From contig DHWT01000052.1 in assembly GCA_002413325.1 (NCBI GenBank), positions 17,181 to 35,034 on the forward strand: DNA of 17,854 nt, given 5' to 3'. A program made the position numbers and the translations under genes. The notes beneath the pieces are model-generated. The model was given only the letters and a program-made list of their open reading frames with translations. It searched no databases and was not told the DNA's origin. The stretch is from Chitinophagaceae bacterium UBA5175 (GTDB taxonomy: Bacteria; Bacteroidota; Bacteroidia; Chitinophagales; Chitinophagaceae). Positions 1 through 7,791 of the stretch are shown in pieces; the stretch's first letter is position 1, and the number at the start of each line of letters is the position of its first letter.

Positions 1-18
1 CAGTATTTAAGGATCATC

Positions 19-378
19 TCATTTTGAAAGAAAATTGCCCGGTAAGCGCATGCCCTGCTCATCGGTCAGCACTTTAGCCATTACTTTCTGCAGACCTTTC
101 GGTATGATCTTTTTTTCTTCGGGAGTCAGTGGCTGTGTGATTTCATGAAACTCGTCGTCATCATCATAGTATCCAAAATGAAGCACATACCGCTCGCCTG
201 CGTGTAATCTTAAGGATATTTCTTTATCCTCTTCATAGATATGCATGGTGATCACGGACCATTGTTCATTATCTTCGAACTCAAAGCGGACCTCTGCCGC
301 TTCTTGACGGATTACTTCAGTGACCAGTTTTTCAATCATCTCACCTGAGTGGTTCCTGACCAGTTCTTCATAAGTCAT
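19..378 (-). CDS. Acidic hypothetical protein, 119 aa
   Basis: I do not recognise a family. The product is small, soluble and acidic, with an Asp/Glu-rich stretch (YYDDDDEF, about residues 70-77) and a basic, Lys-rich C-terminal third. There is no signal peptide or membrane segment. It starts at an ATG. The N-terminal half is predicted to alternate helix (residues 3-27) and beta strands, as in a small alpha/beta domain. It is transcribed leftward, away from the membrane protein at 576, so the 197-base gap between them should hold both promoters, but no clear consensus was found. It is probably a real gene: the frame is open throughout and the composition is protein-like. Confidence 0.7.
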   Translation of the reverse strand: MTYEELVRNHSGEMIEKLVTEVIRQEAAEVRFEFEDNEQWSVITMHIYEEDKEISLRLHAGERYVLHFGYYDDDDEFHEITQPLTPEEKKIIPKGLQKVMAKVLTDEQGMRLPGNFLSK

Positions 379-575
379 ATGCAGTTTCTTAAAAGTTTGC
401 CGAAGGTAAATATCTGCCGTTGATTTAAAGGATCGTTATTTTCCCGTTTTTGGAATTTATAATAAAAAAGGGCAGTTATTTCCAATTTTTCTTTGCCTTT
501 CTGTATGAATTTGGTTCCGATAAACGTTTAATGAAGGTAATCTGATCCGTATTTACCCCAAACGCCCATAATCCT

Positions 576-986
576 ATGAAACCCATAGAATATTTGTATT
601 TCAATATTTATAACCATTTTTATCAGCGAAGTTATCATCCCCGCGATTTTTATGCCCGTATCCAGGCAATGTACCTGGTCGCCTTGTCTGCGGGAGGATG
701 GATTCTGTTAATGGAAGCTGCCTATTTGCGCATAATCAGTCATTCCTGGTTCTCTTCCAGGCCCGGGGCAACACTGTTTGCAGCCACCGTTTACACGCTG
801 ACGGCGCTGATCTTTCACCACATTTTTATAGTGAATGAACGCGATCTGAAAATTCTGGGTAAATATGAAGCGCAATGGGATCGCAATCCGAAGAAAAAAA
901 GAGACCTGATTATTTCTGTCTTTATAATCGTGGTCCCTTACCTGTTCCTGGTATCGCTTGCTATATTTTTTCCGAGACATGCATAA
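576..986 (+). CDS. Small integral membrane protein, 136 aa, unknown function
   Basis: No family is recognised. Three hydrophobic segments are visible: about residues 31-50 (YLVALSAGGWILLMEAAYL), 66-86 (ATLFAATVYTLTALIFHHIFI) and 112-132 (IISVFIIVVPYLFLVSLAIFF). Between the second and third lies a charged loop with a KNPKKK-like basic patch (RNPKKKRD), which by the positive-inside rule would be cytoplasmic. The N-terminus is rich in Tyr, His and Phe. The ATG at 576 is the first in frame and no Shine-Dalgarno sequence is apparent. It lies 226 bases upstream of the L,D-transpeptidase gene on the same strand, but inverted repeats separate the two, so they need not be co-transcribed. Confidence 0.75.
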   Translation: MKPIEYLYFNIYNHFYQRSYHPRDFYARIQAMYLVALSAGGWILLMEAAYLRIISHSWFSSRPGATLFAATVYTLTALIFHHIFIVNERDLKILGKYEAQWDRNPKKKRDLIISVFIIVVPYLFLVSLAIFFPRHA

Positions 987-1018
987 CCGGTTCATGCGGT
1001 AAATGCCGTTTCAACCGG
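987..1018. repeat. Inverted repeat after the small membrane protein gene
   Basis: CCGGTT (987-992) pairs with AACCGG (1013-1018), and an inner CGG/CCG pair lies within the loop. It follows the stop codon at 986 directly and is trailed only by a short ATTT. It could act as a weak terminator or as an mRNA 3' stabiliser. Confidence 0.3.
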
Positions 1019-1085
1019 ATTTAACCCGTTAGTCTGTCCGGTCCCGGATTCATTTTTGCATGGCACTGATAAATAGATCTTTATC

Positions 1086-1129
1086 CTGTGAACCCCTTCC
1101 GGTCCTGAAAGTTTCCCGGGTTTTCACAG
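1086..1129. repeat. Imperfect 10-bp inverted repeat upstream of the L,D-transpeptidase gene
   Basis: CTGTGAACCC (1086-1095) pairs with GGGTTTTCACAG (1118-1129), with a two-base bulge and a loop of about 22 bases. An A11 homopolymer (1141-1151) follows at once, and the transpeptidase start lies 84 bases downstream. It may end transcription from the preceding gene or be an operator or leader structure for the transpeptidase. The sequence alone does not decide between these. Confidence 0.35.
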
Positions 1130-1212
1130 TTAAAGTTTGCAAAAAAAAAAAGATTCTGCCGATATACCGGCTATAAATCAGAAATTTGCCGCCTGTGTAA
1201 AACCGGTGCAAT

Positions 1213-1965
1213 ATGAATCTGAAGAGCAATTTCCCCCTGATCGCGAAATATTTCCTGTTGGCGTTTACCTCGCTGGTGATGCCTGCCTTGTTTTCTTCTG
1301 CAGGTATTTCCCATAAAAAAAACAGCGCTGAGTTGAATTCCAAATCCATGTACGCTCCGGCGGCTGTGGAGTTGTACAGCATGCTGTCGCTGGACAGCCT
1401 GGGTCTGACCCGGGAAGCATTCGATGAGGCTTTAGCCGGTTTTCAGAATCTTCAGAAAAAAGGAGACATTCAGAACGGGGGCATATTGTCGATTGTCGAT
1501 TTCAGTCTTCCTTCTTTTAAAAAAAGGTTGTTTGTACTGGATATAGAAAACGGAAAGCTGCTTTTCAATACGCTGGTTGCCCATGGCCGTAATTCGGGTC
1601 AGGTACTCGCCACCCGGTTTTCAAACCGGTTCAGGAGTTTTGAAAGCAGCCTGGGTTTCTACCTGACTGGAGATACTTACAATGGCCACAAGGGATATGC
1701 CCTTCGTTTAATGGGCATGGAACAGGGCATCAACGATAATGCCTTTAAACGGGGGATCGTTGTACATGCCGCGGCCTATGTGAATGAAGAAATTTCTAAA
1801 GTCTACGGCCGCCTGGGCAGGAGCGAAGGTTGTCCGGCCATTCCTTTCGATATTCACCGTTCCCTGATCGAAACCATTAAAAACGGCAGCTGTTTTTTCA
1901 TCTACGGGAAAGACAGGAAATATATAAACCAGTCCAAACTGCTGAAAGAACCACATCTTTCCTGA
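1213..1965 (+). CDS. Secreted murein L,D-transpeptidase catalytic domain protein (YkuD_2 type)
   Basis: The predicted role is L,D-transpeptidation in the periplasm, either 3-3 cross-linking of peptidoglycan stem peptides or attachment of proteins to it. The N-terminus (residues about 7-30) is hydrophobic and reads as a signal peptide or anchor. The catalytic domain spans about residues 90-235. It contains VAHGRNSG (123-130), a conserved His in VVHAA (H185), and the hallmark S-E-G-C-P (204-208) with the nucleophile Cys207. This order (HGxNSG, VVH, RSxGCP) matches the Bacteroidota/Proteobacteria YkuD_2 branch rather than classic YkuD. The length of 250 aa is usual for the family. The start is the ATG at 1213, just ahead of the signal peptide, with no good Shine-Dalgarno sequence. 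The exact substrate cannot be read from sequence. Confidence 0.9.
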   Translation: MNLKSNFPLIAKYFLLAFTSLVMPALFSSAGISHKKNSAELNSKSMYAPAAVELYSMLSLDSLGLTREAFDEALAGFQNLQKKGDIQNGGILSIVDFSLPSFKKRLFVLDIENGKLLFNTLVAHGRNSGQVLATRFSNRFRSFESSLGFYLTGDTYNGHKGYALRLMGMEQGINDNAFKRGIVVHAAAYVNEEISKVYGRLGRSEGCPAIPFDIHRSLIETIKNGSCFFIYGKDRKYINQSKLLKEPHLS

Positions 1966-2560
1966 TGCAGGCGTAATTCTCCTGAAACCATTTTCTTCAA
2001 TGGCATTCCGGCAGGCACCCGTTCATTTATTTTCTTCGGTCCCGCCTTGTGCTTATATCACCGACTCACCCGCCCTTCAGGTAATATACGGGAATCGCGG
2101 TTCTTCCCCTGAATCCCAACGGCGTCGGTTTGTAAAGAAACAGTCATTCAATCTGGTTACTTCCGTTTCTGTTCCGGCCCTGTTTAATATGAATTCAGGG
2201 TTAGTCCGATAAATACCAGACTAACTCCGGACTAACTAATAATAAATATCTGAGGAATATCGAAGGAATATCGAACAGGGTCCGAAGCCGGGATGAACCA
2301 TTACCCCGGAAGCCTGACCGGGCGGTTTGATCAAAAACGTACAGACAGAATATCAATACCGGACACTTCCCTTTAGGCAGCTGATTATAAAGAAATGATT
2401 ATGAATACTTTGAAAAATGGCACCGTTTCGGCACGGGAACCTGTGCATGAGGCCGGTTTCCGGACAATCATAAAGCAGTCAAAGTCCGCGGTTTCCAGCC
2501 TTTGTTTTGAGTGCGTTTTTCGTATGGAAAATTTTCAGGAACAGCATTAAAAGCAAACCC
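1966..2560. other. About 595-bp non-coding region upstream of the FtsX-type permease gene
   Basis: No convincing gene lies here. Frames open at 2000-2212 (+) and 2395-2550 (+), but their translations look non-protein-like. The left half is CT-rich. Around 2200-2275 sits a cluster of short direct and inverted repeats, listed separately. The right part probably holds the permease promoter, although no clear TTTG/TAnnTTTG pair was found. Confidence 0.5.
2200..2275. repeat. Cluster of short inverted and tandem repeats (GTTAGTCCG; GGAATATCGAA x2)
   Basis: GTTAGTCCG (2200-2208) is the reverse complement of CGGACTAAC (2228-2236). GACTAACT occurs twice, 11 bases apart (2219-2226 and 2230-2237). A perfect tandem duplication of the 11-mer GGAATATCGAA follows (2254-2264 and 2265-2275). 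The 11-base period is close to one turn of DNA, as expected for paired protein-binding sites, but a mobile or satellite repeat is also possible. Confidence 0.6.
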
Positions 2561-4951
2561 ATGATAAAAAACCTATTGCTCATTGCACTGCGAAATTTCA
2601 AAAAGGACAAATGGTACAGCCTGCTCAATGTGCTGGGACTTACCCTGGGTATTACGTTCAGCCTGTTCCTTATTTTTTATATCGCCGATGAACTGAACTA
2701 CGACCGCTATCATGAAAAGGCAGACCGTATTTACCGTATCGTGTCCTATATACAGGAGCGGGATAAGAAAACAGACTGGACGATCACGCAGCTTCCGCTG
2801 GCGCCGACCTTAAAAAAGGATTTCCCCGAAGTAGAGGAGTCAGCCAGGTTTCTGAACCGGGAAAGGACCCTGTTCAAAAACGGGGACAGGAATTTTTATG
2901 AGACCAAAGTGTATTATGCCGACAGCAATGTGTTTAAGATATTCAGTTACCGGTTTGTAGAAGGAAATGCCGCCCATGCGCTGAATGAACCGAACAGCAT
3001 CGTGATTTCAAGAACACTTGCAGAAAAATATTTCGGTAAAAAAACCCCGGCTCTTGGGAAGACGCTGAGAACCGTGTACGATTTGTACAAAGTGACTGGT
3101 GTAATAGAGGATGTGCCTAAAAACTCGCACCTGGTTTTTGATATGCTGATCTCGATGTCAACCTTTCTGAAACAAAACCAGAATAACCAGGACAACTGGG
3201 GCAGCTTCTACATCTTCACCTATGTTCTGATGAAGCCGGGCACCAGCCGGGAGGCCTTTGAAAAAAAGCTGCTGCCGATGTACGACAAGTACATGGCGCC
3301 GCTTTTCGCGAAATATAATATCACTATGAGGTATGGCGTGCAGCCGATAACAGCCATCCATCTGCATTCCCATCTGGAACGGGAGCCGGAGGAACTGGGC
3401 AGCATGTCGTATATCTGGATTTTTTCCTCCGTAGCATTTTTTATGCTGCTGATTGCCTGTATCAACTATATGAACCTGACCACAGCCAGGTCAGCGCGAA
3501 GGGCAAAGGAGATCGGTATCCGTAAAGTGGCCGGATCAACGAGAAAGCAACTGGTATGGCAATTCCTGAGCGAGTCTTTGCTTACCGCATTTGTATCCCT
3601 GCTGCTGAGTGTTGCACTGGTTATTCTTTTACTGCCAGTTTTTAATTCCCTGTCCGGCAAATCATTTACGATGCGGACCCTGCTGCAGCCTTATAATATG
3701 ATCCTGCTGCTTTGTATCCTGCTGTTTACCGGGCTGGTCGGCGGTAGCTATCCTGCATTGTACCTTTCCCGGTTTAAACCGGTGAGCATTCTGAAAGGCG
3801 CACTGTCAAAAGCATCCGGCAATGTAAACCTGCGCCGCACCCTGGTGGTACTGCAGTTTTCTATTTCGATGATCATGCTGATTTGCACCTGGGTCGTGTA
3901 TTCGCAGCTTTCCTATTTAAGAAAGAAAGACGTCGGGTTCAACAAAGACCAGGTGATGACCGTAACGGTGAATACGGGCGAAGATGAACGCAGTAAGATA
4001 TTTGCCATGAACAATGAATTCCGGAGTATGCCGGATGTGGCCGGTGTGGGCACGGGGAACTGTTACCCGGGCAATCCCAATATCAACCTGAACCTCTTTA
4101 CGGTGCAAACCAATACCGGGCATGTTGACAAAGCGGTGGAATGTTATAATATCGACGAATATTACCTGGGTTCGCTCGGGATCCCGGTTGTGAAAGGCCG
4201 TAATTTTTCCGGCCTGACCGACACCCTGCACAGCATTGTGGTGAACGAGTCCATGGTAAAATTTTTCGGATGGGATAATGCGCTGGGGAAACGGGTGACT
4301 TTCCCGGGTGATACCTCAGGCCATTATGTTGAAGTGGTGGGCGTGATCAGGGACTTCAACCAGAAATCGCTGTACAATACGATCGCGCCGCTTCTGTTAT
4401 TTTATTCACCCAATAACAATATCATCCAGGTTAAGCTGAAACCCGGAAATATCACGGCATCCATTACACAGGCTGAAAAGATCTGGAAAAAATATTTTCC
4501 GGCGCTGCCTTTTGAATATAAATTCTTGGATGATGATTTCAATTCGCAATATGCGGCCGACCAGAAACGTGGAAAAATATTTGCCGCTTTTTCCATAATC
4601 ACCATCATGATCACCTGCCTGGGGCTGCTGGGTCTCACTGCATTTACCACACAACAAAAACAGAAAGAAATCAGCATTCGCCGGGTGATGGGCGCCAGTA
4701 TCGTGCAGGTGGTTACCCTGATCACCAGAAATTATTTATGGCTTTCATTCATCGCTGCAGGAATAGCGTTTCCGGTTGCCTGGTATTTTATGGACAACTG
4801 GCTGCATATATTCCCTTATAATGCCGGCCTTTCTGTAATCCCTTTTTTATTATCTGCTTTTGTTATTGTGGTTACGGCATCCATAACGGCGATGTTCCAT
4901 TCTGCCAAGGCCGCATTAACCAATCCGGCAGAAATTTTAAGGACAGAATAG
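2561..4951 (+). CDS. ABC transporter permease, FtsX/MacB_PCD type, orphan
   Basis: This is an inner-membrane permease subunit of the MacB/FtsX class (type VII ABC), 796 aa. It follows the usual Bacteroidota plan. TM1 is at about residues 20-43, after a start reading MIKNLLLIALRNFKKDKWYS. A large periplasmic MacB_PCD domain follows (about 50-280). The first FtsX domain (about 285-410) has the RAKEIGIRKVAGS coupling motif near residue 313. A second periplasmic domain comes next, then a second FtsX domain (about 675-790) with QKEISIRRVMGAS near residue 702. The frame extends upstream to a TTG at 2507, but the ATG at 2561 is chosen because family members start at this MIKN-like sequence. No ATPase gene lies beside it, so the partner must be encoded elsewhere. 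The likely role is export, or mechanical coupling, involving peptides, lipids or lipoproteins; the substrate is unknown. Confidence 0.9.
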   Translation: MIKNLLLIALRNFKKDKWYSLLNVLGLTLGITFSLFLIFYIADELNYDRYHEKADRIYRIVSYIQERDKKTDWTITQLPLAPTLKKDFPEVEESARFLNRERTLFKNGDRNFYETKVYYADSNVFKIFSYRFVEGNAAHALNEPNSIVISRTLAEKYFGKKTPALGKTLRTVYDLYKVTGVIEDVPKNSHLVFDMLISMSTFLKQNQNNQDNWGSFYIFTYVLMKPGTSREAFEKKLLPMYDKYMAPLFAKYNITMRYGVQPITAIHLHSHLEREPEELGSMSYIWIFSSVAFFMLLIACINYMNLTTARSARRAKEIGIRKVAGSTRKQLVWQFLSESLLTAFVSLLLSVALVILLLPVFNSLSGKSFTMRTLLQPYNMILLLCILLFTGLVGGSYPALYLSRFKPVSILKGALSKASGNVNLRRTLVVLQFSISMIMLICTWVVYSQLSYLRKKDVGFNKDQVMTVTVNTGEDERSKIFAMNNEFRSMPDVAGVGTGNCYPGNPNINLNLFTVQTNTGHVDKAVECYNIDEYYLGSLGIPVVKGRNFSGLTDTLHSIVVNESMVKFFGWDNALGKRVTFPGDTSGHYVEVVGVIRDFNQKSLYNTIAPLLLFYSPNNNIIQVKLKPGNITASITQAEKIWKKYFPALPFEYKFLDDDFNSQYAADQKRGKIFAAFSIITIMITCLGLLGLTAFTTQQKQKEISIRRVMGASIVQVVTLITRNYLWLSFIAAGIAFPVAWYFMDNWLHIFPYNAGLSVIPFLLSAFVIVVTASITAMFHSAKAALTNPAEILRTE

Positions 4952-5211
4952 AAATAGCTCCATAAAACTACAGCGAACACAGGATTTGGTCCAGCGGGGG
5001 TATGAAAATCTCTGATCGGGGATGGGCCGGTTATCATGCCGGCCATTAAGTGGTAAGTAGTCCGTCCGAATAACGAGGTGTCAGCATTCTGCAGCTGGTT
5101 TTTTGCGAACAAATGAAATTCTTCATCCACATGGTGCCAGTCAATTTCCTGTTTTAATCCTTCAAAGAACCCATCCAGGGTTATCAGGTTCAATAAAACT
5201 ACATTTCTCAT
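4816..5211 (-). pseudogene. Truncated dihydrofolate reductase family (RibD C-terminal domain-like) gene remnant
   Basis: The first 57 or so residues look like the N-terminal part of a Bacteroidota DHFR/RibD_C-family reductase: an initial strand, the SLDGF-type motif (TLDGFFEG, 11-18), an acidic xIDWHHVDEEF segment (22-32), and LFGRTTYHLMA (47-57), which in the family is followed by a YWPTP-like motif. After residue 57 that similarity fades. From residue 87 the frame runs antisense through the 3' end of the permease gene (4816-4951). Intact members are about 175-190 aa, so the NADPH-binding and catalytic C-terminal half is missing. The gene begins 30 bases downstream of the YbbP-like gene on the same strand and may once have been its 3' operon partner. 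It is most simply a pseudogene left by a deletion or rearrangement; a translated fragment cannot be excluded. Confidence 0.65.
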
Positions 5212-5241
5212 GATCTTTTAGCAGATTATTTTATTGAAAAT

Positions 5242-7791
5242 TCATACCTCTCTTCTGAGAATTTCCAGGGGCGGTTTGCGAAGAATTTCCCGGCTGTTAA
5301 AAAGACCTATGAGAATTGTCAGCAGGGAGATGGCCAGGAACAGCAGGAGCAGGGCTGTCCATTGCGGCGAGAAAGATCCTTCAAAACTATATTTGGCCAA
5401 AGCCCAGCTGCCGGCCAGTGACAGGAGGATACCGGTGCCGGCGCCCAGTGCGCCGAGAAAGAAAAATTCCAGGCCGGTAATGATCAGTATTTGTTTGCGG
5501 CTGGCTCCCAGTGTGCGCAGCAGAACACTTTCCTGTATGCGCTGGTATCTGCTGATGAGCACAGATGCGATCAGAACCACCAGGCCGGTGCAGATACTGA
5601 AACCGGCCATAAAGCGGATGACAAAACTAATTTTATCCAGGATATCATCCAGTACACTCAGGATTAATCCGAGGTCAATGATGGAAATATTCGGATACCT
5701 GCGGACGACGGCCTGCTGAAAACGCGCGGACGCTTCACTGGTTGGCACATGGGTAATGAGCACATAAAATTGCGGCGCCGTTTCCAGAACGCCCTTAGGG
5801 AATACAACCCTGAAATTGGGCTGAACCCTTCCCCAGTCAACCTTTCTTAAACTTCCTATAACGGTGGTAACCGGCATACCCTGTACATTGAACCGGATCC
5901 GGTCCCCGGTCTTCACATGAATCCGGGCTGCATACCTTTCTTCCAGGGATATATATGGCGTATCACCAGGACTTTTTACCGATGTTTCGAATCTGCCGGC
6001 GACTATTTTTTCTGTTCCCAAAAGAGAATCCCGGTAAGTAACCCGCAGTTCCGAAAGGAAGGCACGATTGGGTATGGAGTCCGCGCTGTCTTTCAATGCC
6101 TTTTCGGCGCTGATGCCATTGATGTCTTCAATACGCATGGTCACGATGGGTACCTGTTGTATAACCGGCAGTCCATATTGTTTTGTCAGGGAAACCAGCG
6201 AATCTTCCTGGGCAGGCTGGATATCGAAAAGAAGCATATTGGGCTGACCGGCACTTGCTGACATCGAAACCCGCCTGATCAGCATGTTTTGTACAGAGTA
6301 TAGTGTGCCGATGAAGGCCGCACCCAGCCCAATCGTAATAATCAGGACAATGGTCTGGTTATTGGGCCGGTATAAATTGGCAAAACCCTGTCTCCACAGA
6401 TAATTCCAGGAAGAAGGGAAAAAGCGATGTGCCAGCCACATGAGCAGGCGCGCCACCATAACCAAAATTAAAAAAGTAACGAGCATACTGCCGGAAAAAA
6501 ACAGGGCTTTGGGCCAGCTGTGCATCTGCCATCGGGAAAAAGCGGCAATGAAAAAAAGGATCATCGCATATAAAAGCCATGGCAGCGGATCGCGCATGCG
6601 GCGTGTTGGCTCAAAGGACAAACGAAGCGTGTTCAGCGGTGAAACATTCCGAATGGAAATCAGGGGGATCAGTGCAAATAATACCGTTATGATCAGTCCC
6701 AGGACAATACCCTGGGCGATCGACAGCCAGGATATGGCTGTTGTAGGCTGGAAGGGTAAGAAATCTTTTAGCACCACCGGCAATGCCTGCTGAATCGCCG
6801 TGCCAAGAAAGGCACCCAGGATGGATCCGGCCAGGCCAATACCCGTAACCTGGATCAGGTAAATAGAAAATGTCTGTGAGGATTTGACACCCAGGCAACG
6901 CAGAATGGCAATGGAACTTATTTTTTCTCGGATATAAATATGTATCGCGCTGGCCACGCCCACGCAACCCAGTAAAAGGGCTATAAAACTGATGAGGGTC
7001 AGGAACTGGGTAAAATCGTCGAATGCCCTGCTGGTATTTTTTTTCCTGCTTTCAACCGTTTCATATTCCATACCTGCTTTCTCCAGACGGGGACCAATGG
7101 CGGAAACCAGTTTTTGTATATCTGTTGCGGAATCATATTTGTAATAATAACGGTAACCAATCCTGCTTCCTTTTTGCATCAAACCGGTTTGGGCGAGATA
7201 ACGAAGCGGAATATAAACCGGTGGCGCAGCCGTGGTGGAAATTTCATTACGGCCCGGCGCTTTATTCAAAATGCCACTGATGGCAAAACTCAGTTCCCCG
7301 ATCTTTATGGAATCACCTACACGGGCCCCATATTGTAACATCAGGGTTTTGTCCACCAGGGCCTGTCGTCCGGACCTGAATTCCAGACCAGCCTGAGCAG
7401 GTGTGGTTTCCAGGCTGCCATAGTAAGGATAACTGCCTTCCAACGCACGAACCTGTACCAGCCGGGTCCCCTGGTTTTTGATAAAGTAGATCATGGAAGC
7501 AAACGTGCGCTCCCGGGAGCGCTGATTGCCGAGAGAATCCAGGAGGTGCTGCATTTCTGGTCCTGGCTGCCGGTTATCCTCTATGACGAGGTCAGCCCCC
7601 ACCAGCGTTCGGGCCTGATCATTAATATCGTGCCGGAGATTATAACCAAAAGAAAAAGTGGCTACGAGGGCGGCTATTCCCAGTATAATGGAAGACAAAA
7701 ACAAAAGCAAACGCGAACGGTTCCTGCGACTGTCACGCCAGGCCATTTTGAAAAGCCAGCTTATGGTTGCATGACTATGACTTTCTTTCAT
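5242..7791 (-). CDS. YbbP-like ABC transporter permease with two FtsX domains
   Basis: This is an 849-aa inner-membrane permease of the FtsX/YbbP class. The first TM segment (about residues 27-47) follows a WLFKMAWRDSRRNRSR start. A periplasmic region leads to a three-helix FtsX domain (about 255-385) containing REKISSIAILRCLGVKSSQTF. A middle block has several hydrophobic segments (about 400-495) and a second periplasmic domain. The C-terminal FtsX domain (about 715-840) has RIQESVLLRTLGASRKQ and ends EILRKPPLEILRREV. It overlaps the upstream ATPase gene by 17 bases, so the two are translationally coupled. The ATG at 7791 is used here, but a TTG at 7797 lies 8 bases after a strong AAAGGAGG and may be the true start. 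Together with the ATPase and the divergent TesA-like esterase it forms the conserved tesA/ybbA/ybbP group, whose transported substrate is not established. Confidence 0.9.
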   Translation of the reverse strand: MKESHSHATISWLFKMAWRDSRRNRSRLLLFLSSIILGIAALVATFSFGYNLRHDINDQARTLVGADLVIEDNRQPGPEMQHLLDSLGNQRSRERTFASMIYFIKNQGTRLVQVRALEGSYPYYGSLETTPAQAGLEFRSGRQALVDKTLMLQYGARVGDSIKIGELSFAISGILNKAPGRNEISTTAAPPVYIPLRYLAQTGLMQKGSRIGYRYYYKYDSATDIQKLVSAIGPRLEKAGMEYETVESRKKNTSRAFDDFTQFLTLISFIALLLGCVGVASAIHIYIREKISSIAILRCLGVKSSQTFSIYLIQVTGIGLAGSILGAFLGTAIQQALPVVLKDFLPFQPTTAISWLSIAQGIVLGLIITVLFALIPLISIRNVSPLNTLRLSFEPTRRMRDPLPWLLYAMILFFIAAFSRWQMHSWPKALFFSGSMLVTFLILVMVARLLMWLAHRFFPSSWNYLWRQGFANLYRPNNQTIVLIITIGLGAAFIGTLYSVQNMLIRRVSMSASAGQPNMLLFDIQPAQEDSLVSLTKQYGLPVIQQVPIVTMRIEDINGISAEKALKDSADSIPNRAFLSELRVTYRDSLLGTEKIVAGRFETSVKSPGDTPYISLEERYAARIHVKTGDRIRFNVQGMPVTTVIGSLRKVDWGRVQPNFRVVFPKGVLETAPQFYVLITHVPTSEASARFQQAVVRRYPNISIIDLGLILSVLDDILDKISFVIRFMAGFSICTGLVVLIASVLISRYQRIQESVLLRTLGASRKQILIITGLEFFFLGALGAGTGILLSLAGSWALAKYSFEGSFSPQWTALLLLFLAISLLTILIGLFNSREILRKPPLEILRREV

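Noticed and set aside
2000..2212. 70-codon open frame upstream of the permease
   Set aside because: The translation is Ser/Pro/Arg-rich with no domain, signal or start context. It lies in CT-rich non-coding DNA and overlaps the repeat cluster.
2395..2550. 51-codon frame just ahead of the permease (possible leader peptide)
   Set aside because: Composition is not distinctive, there is no attenuator-like hairpin, and it ends 10 bases before the permease ATG without a clear ribosome site.
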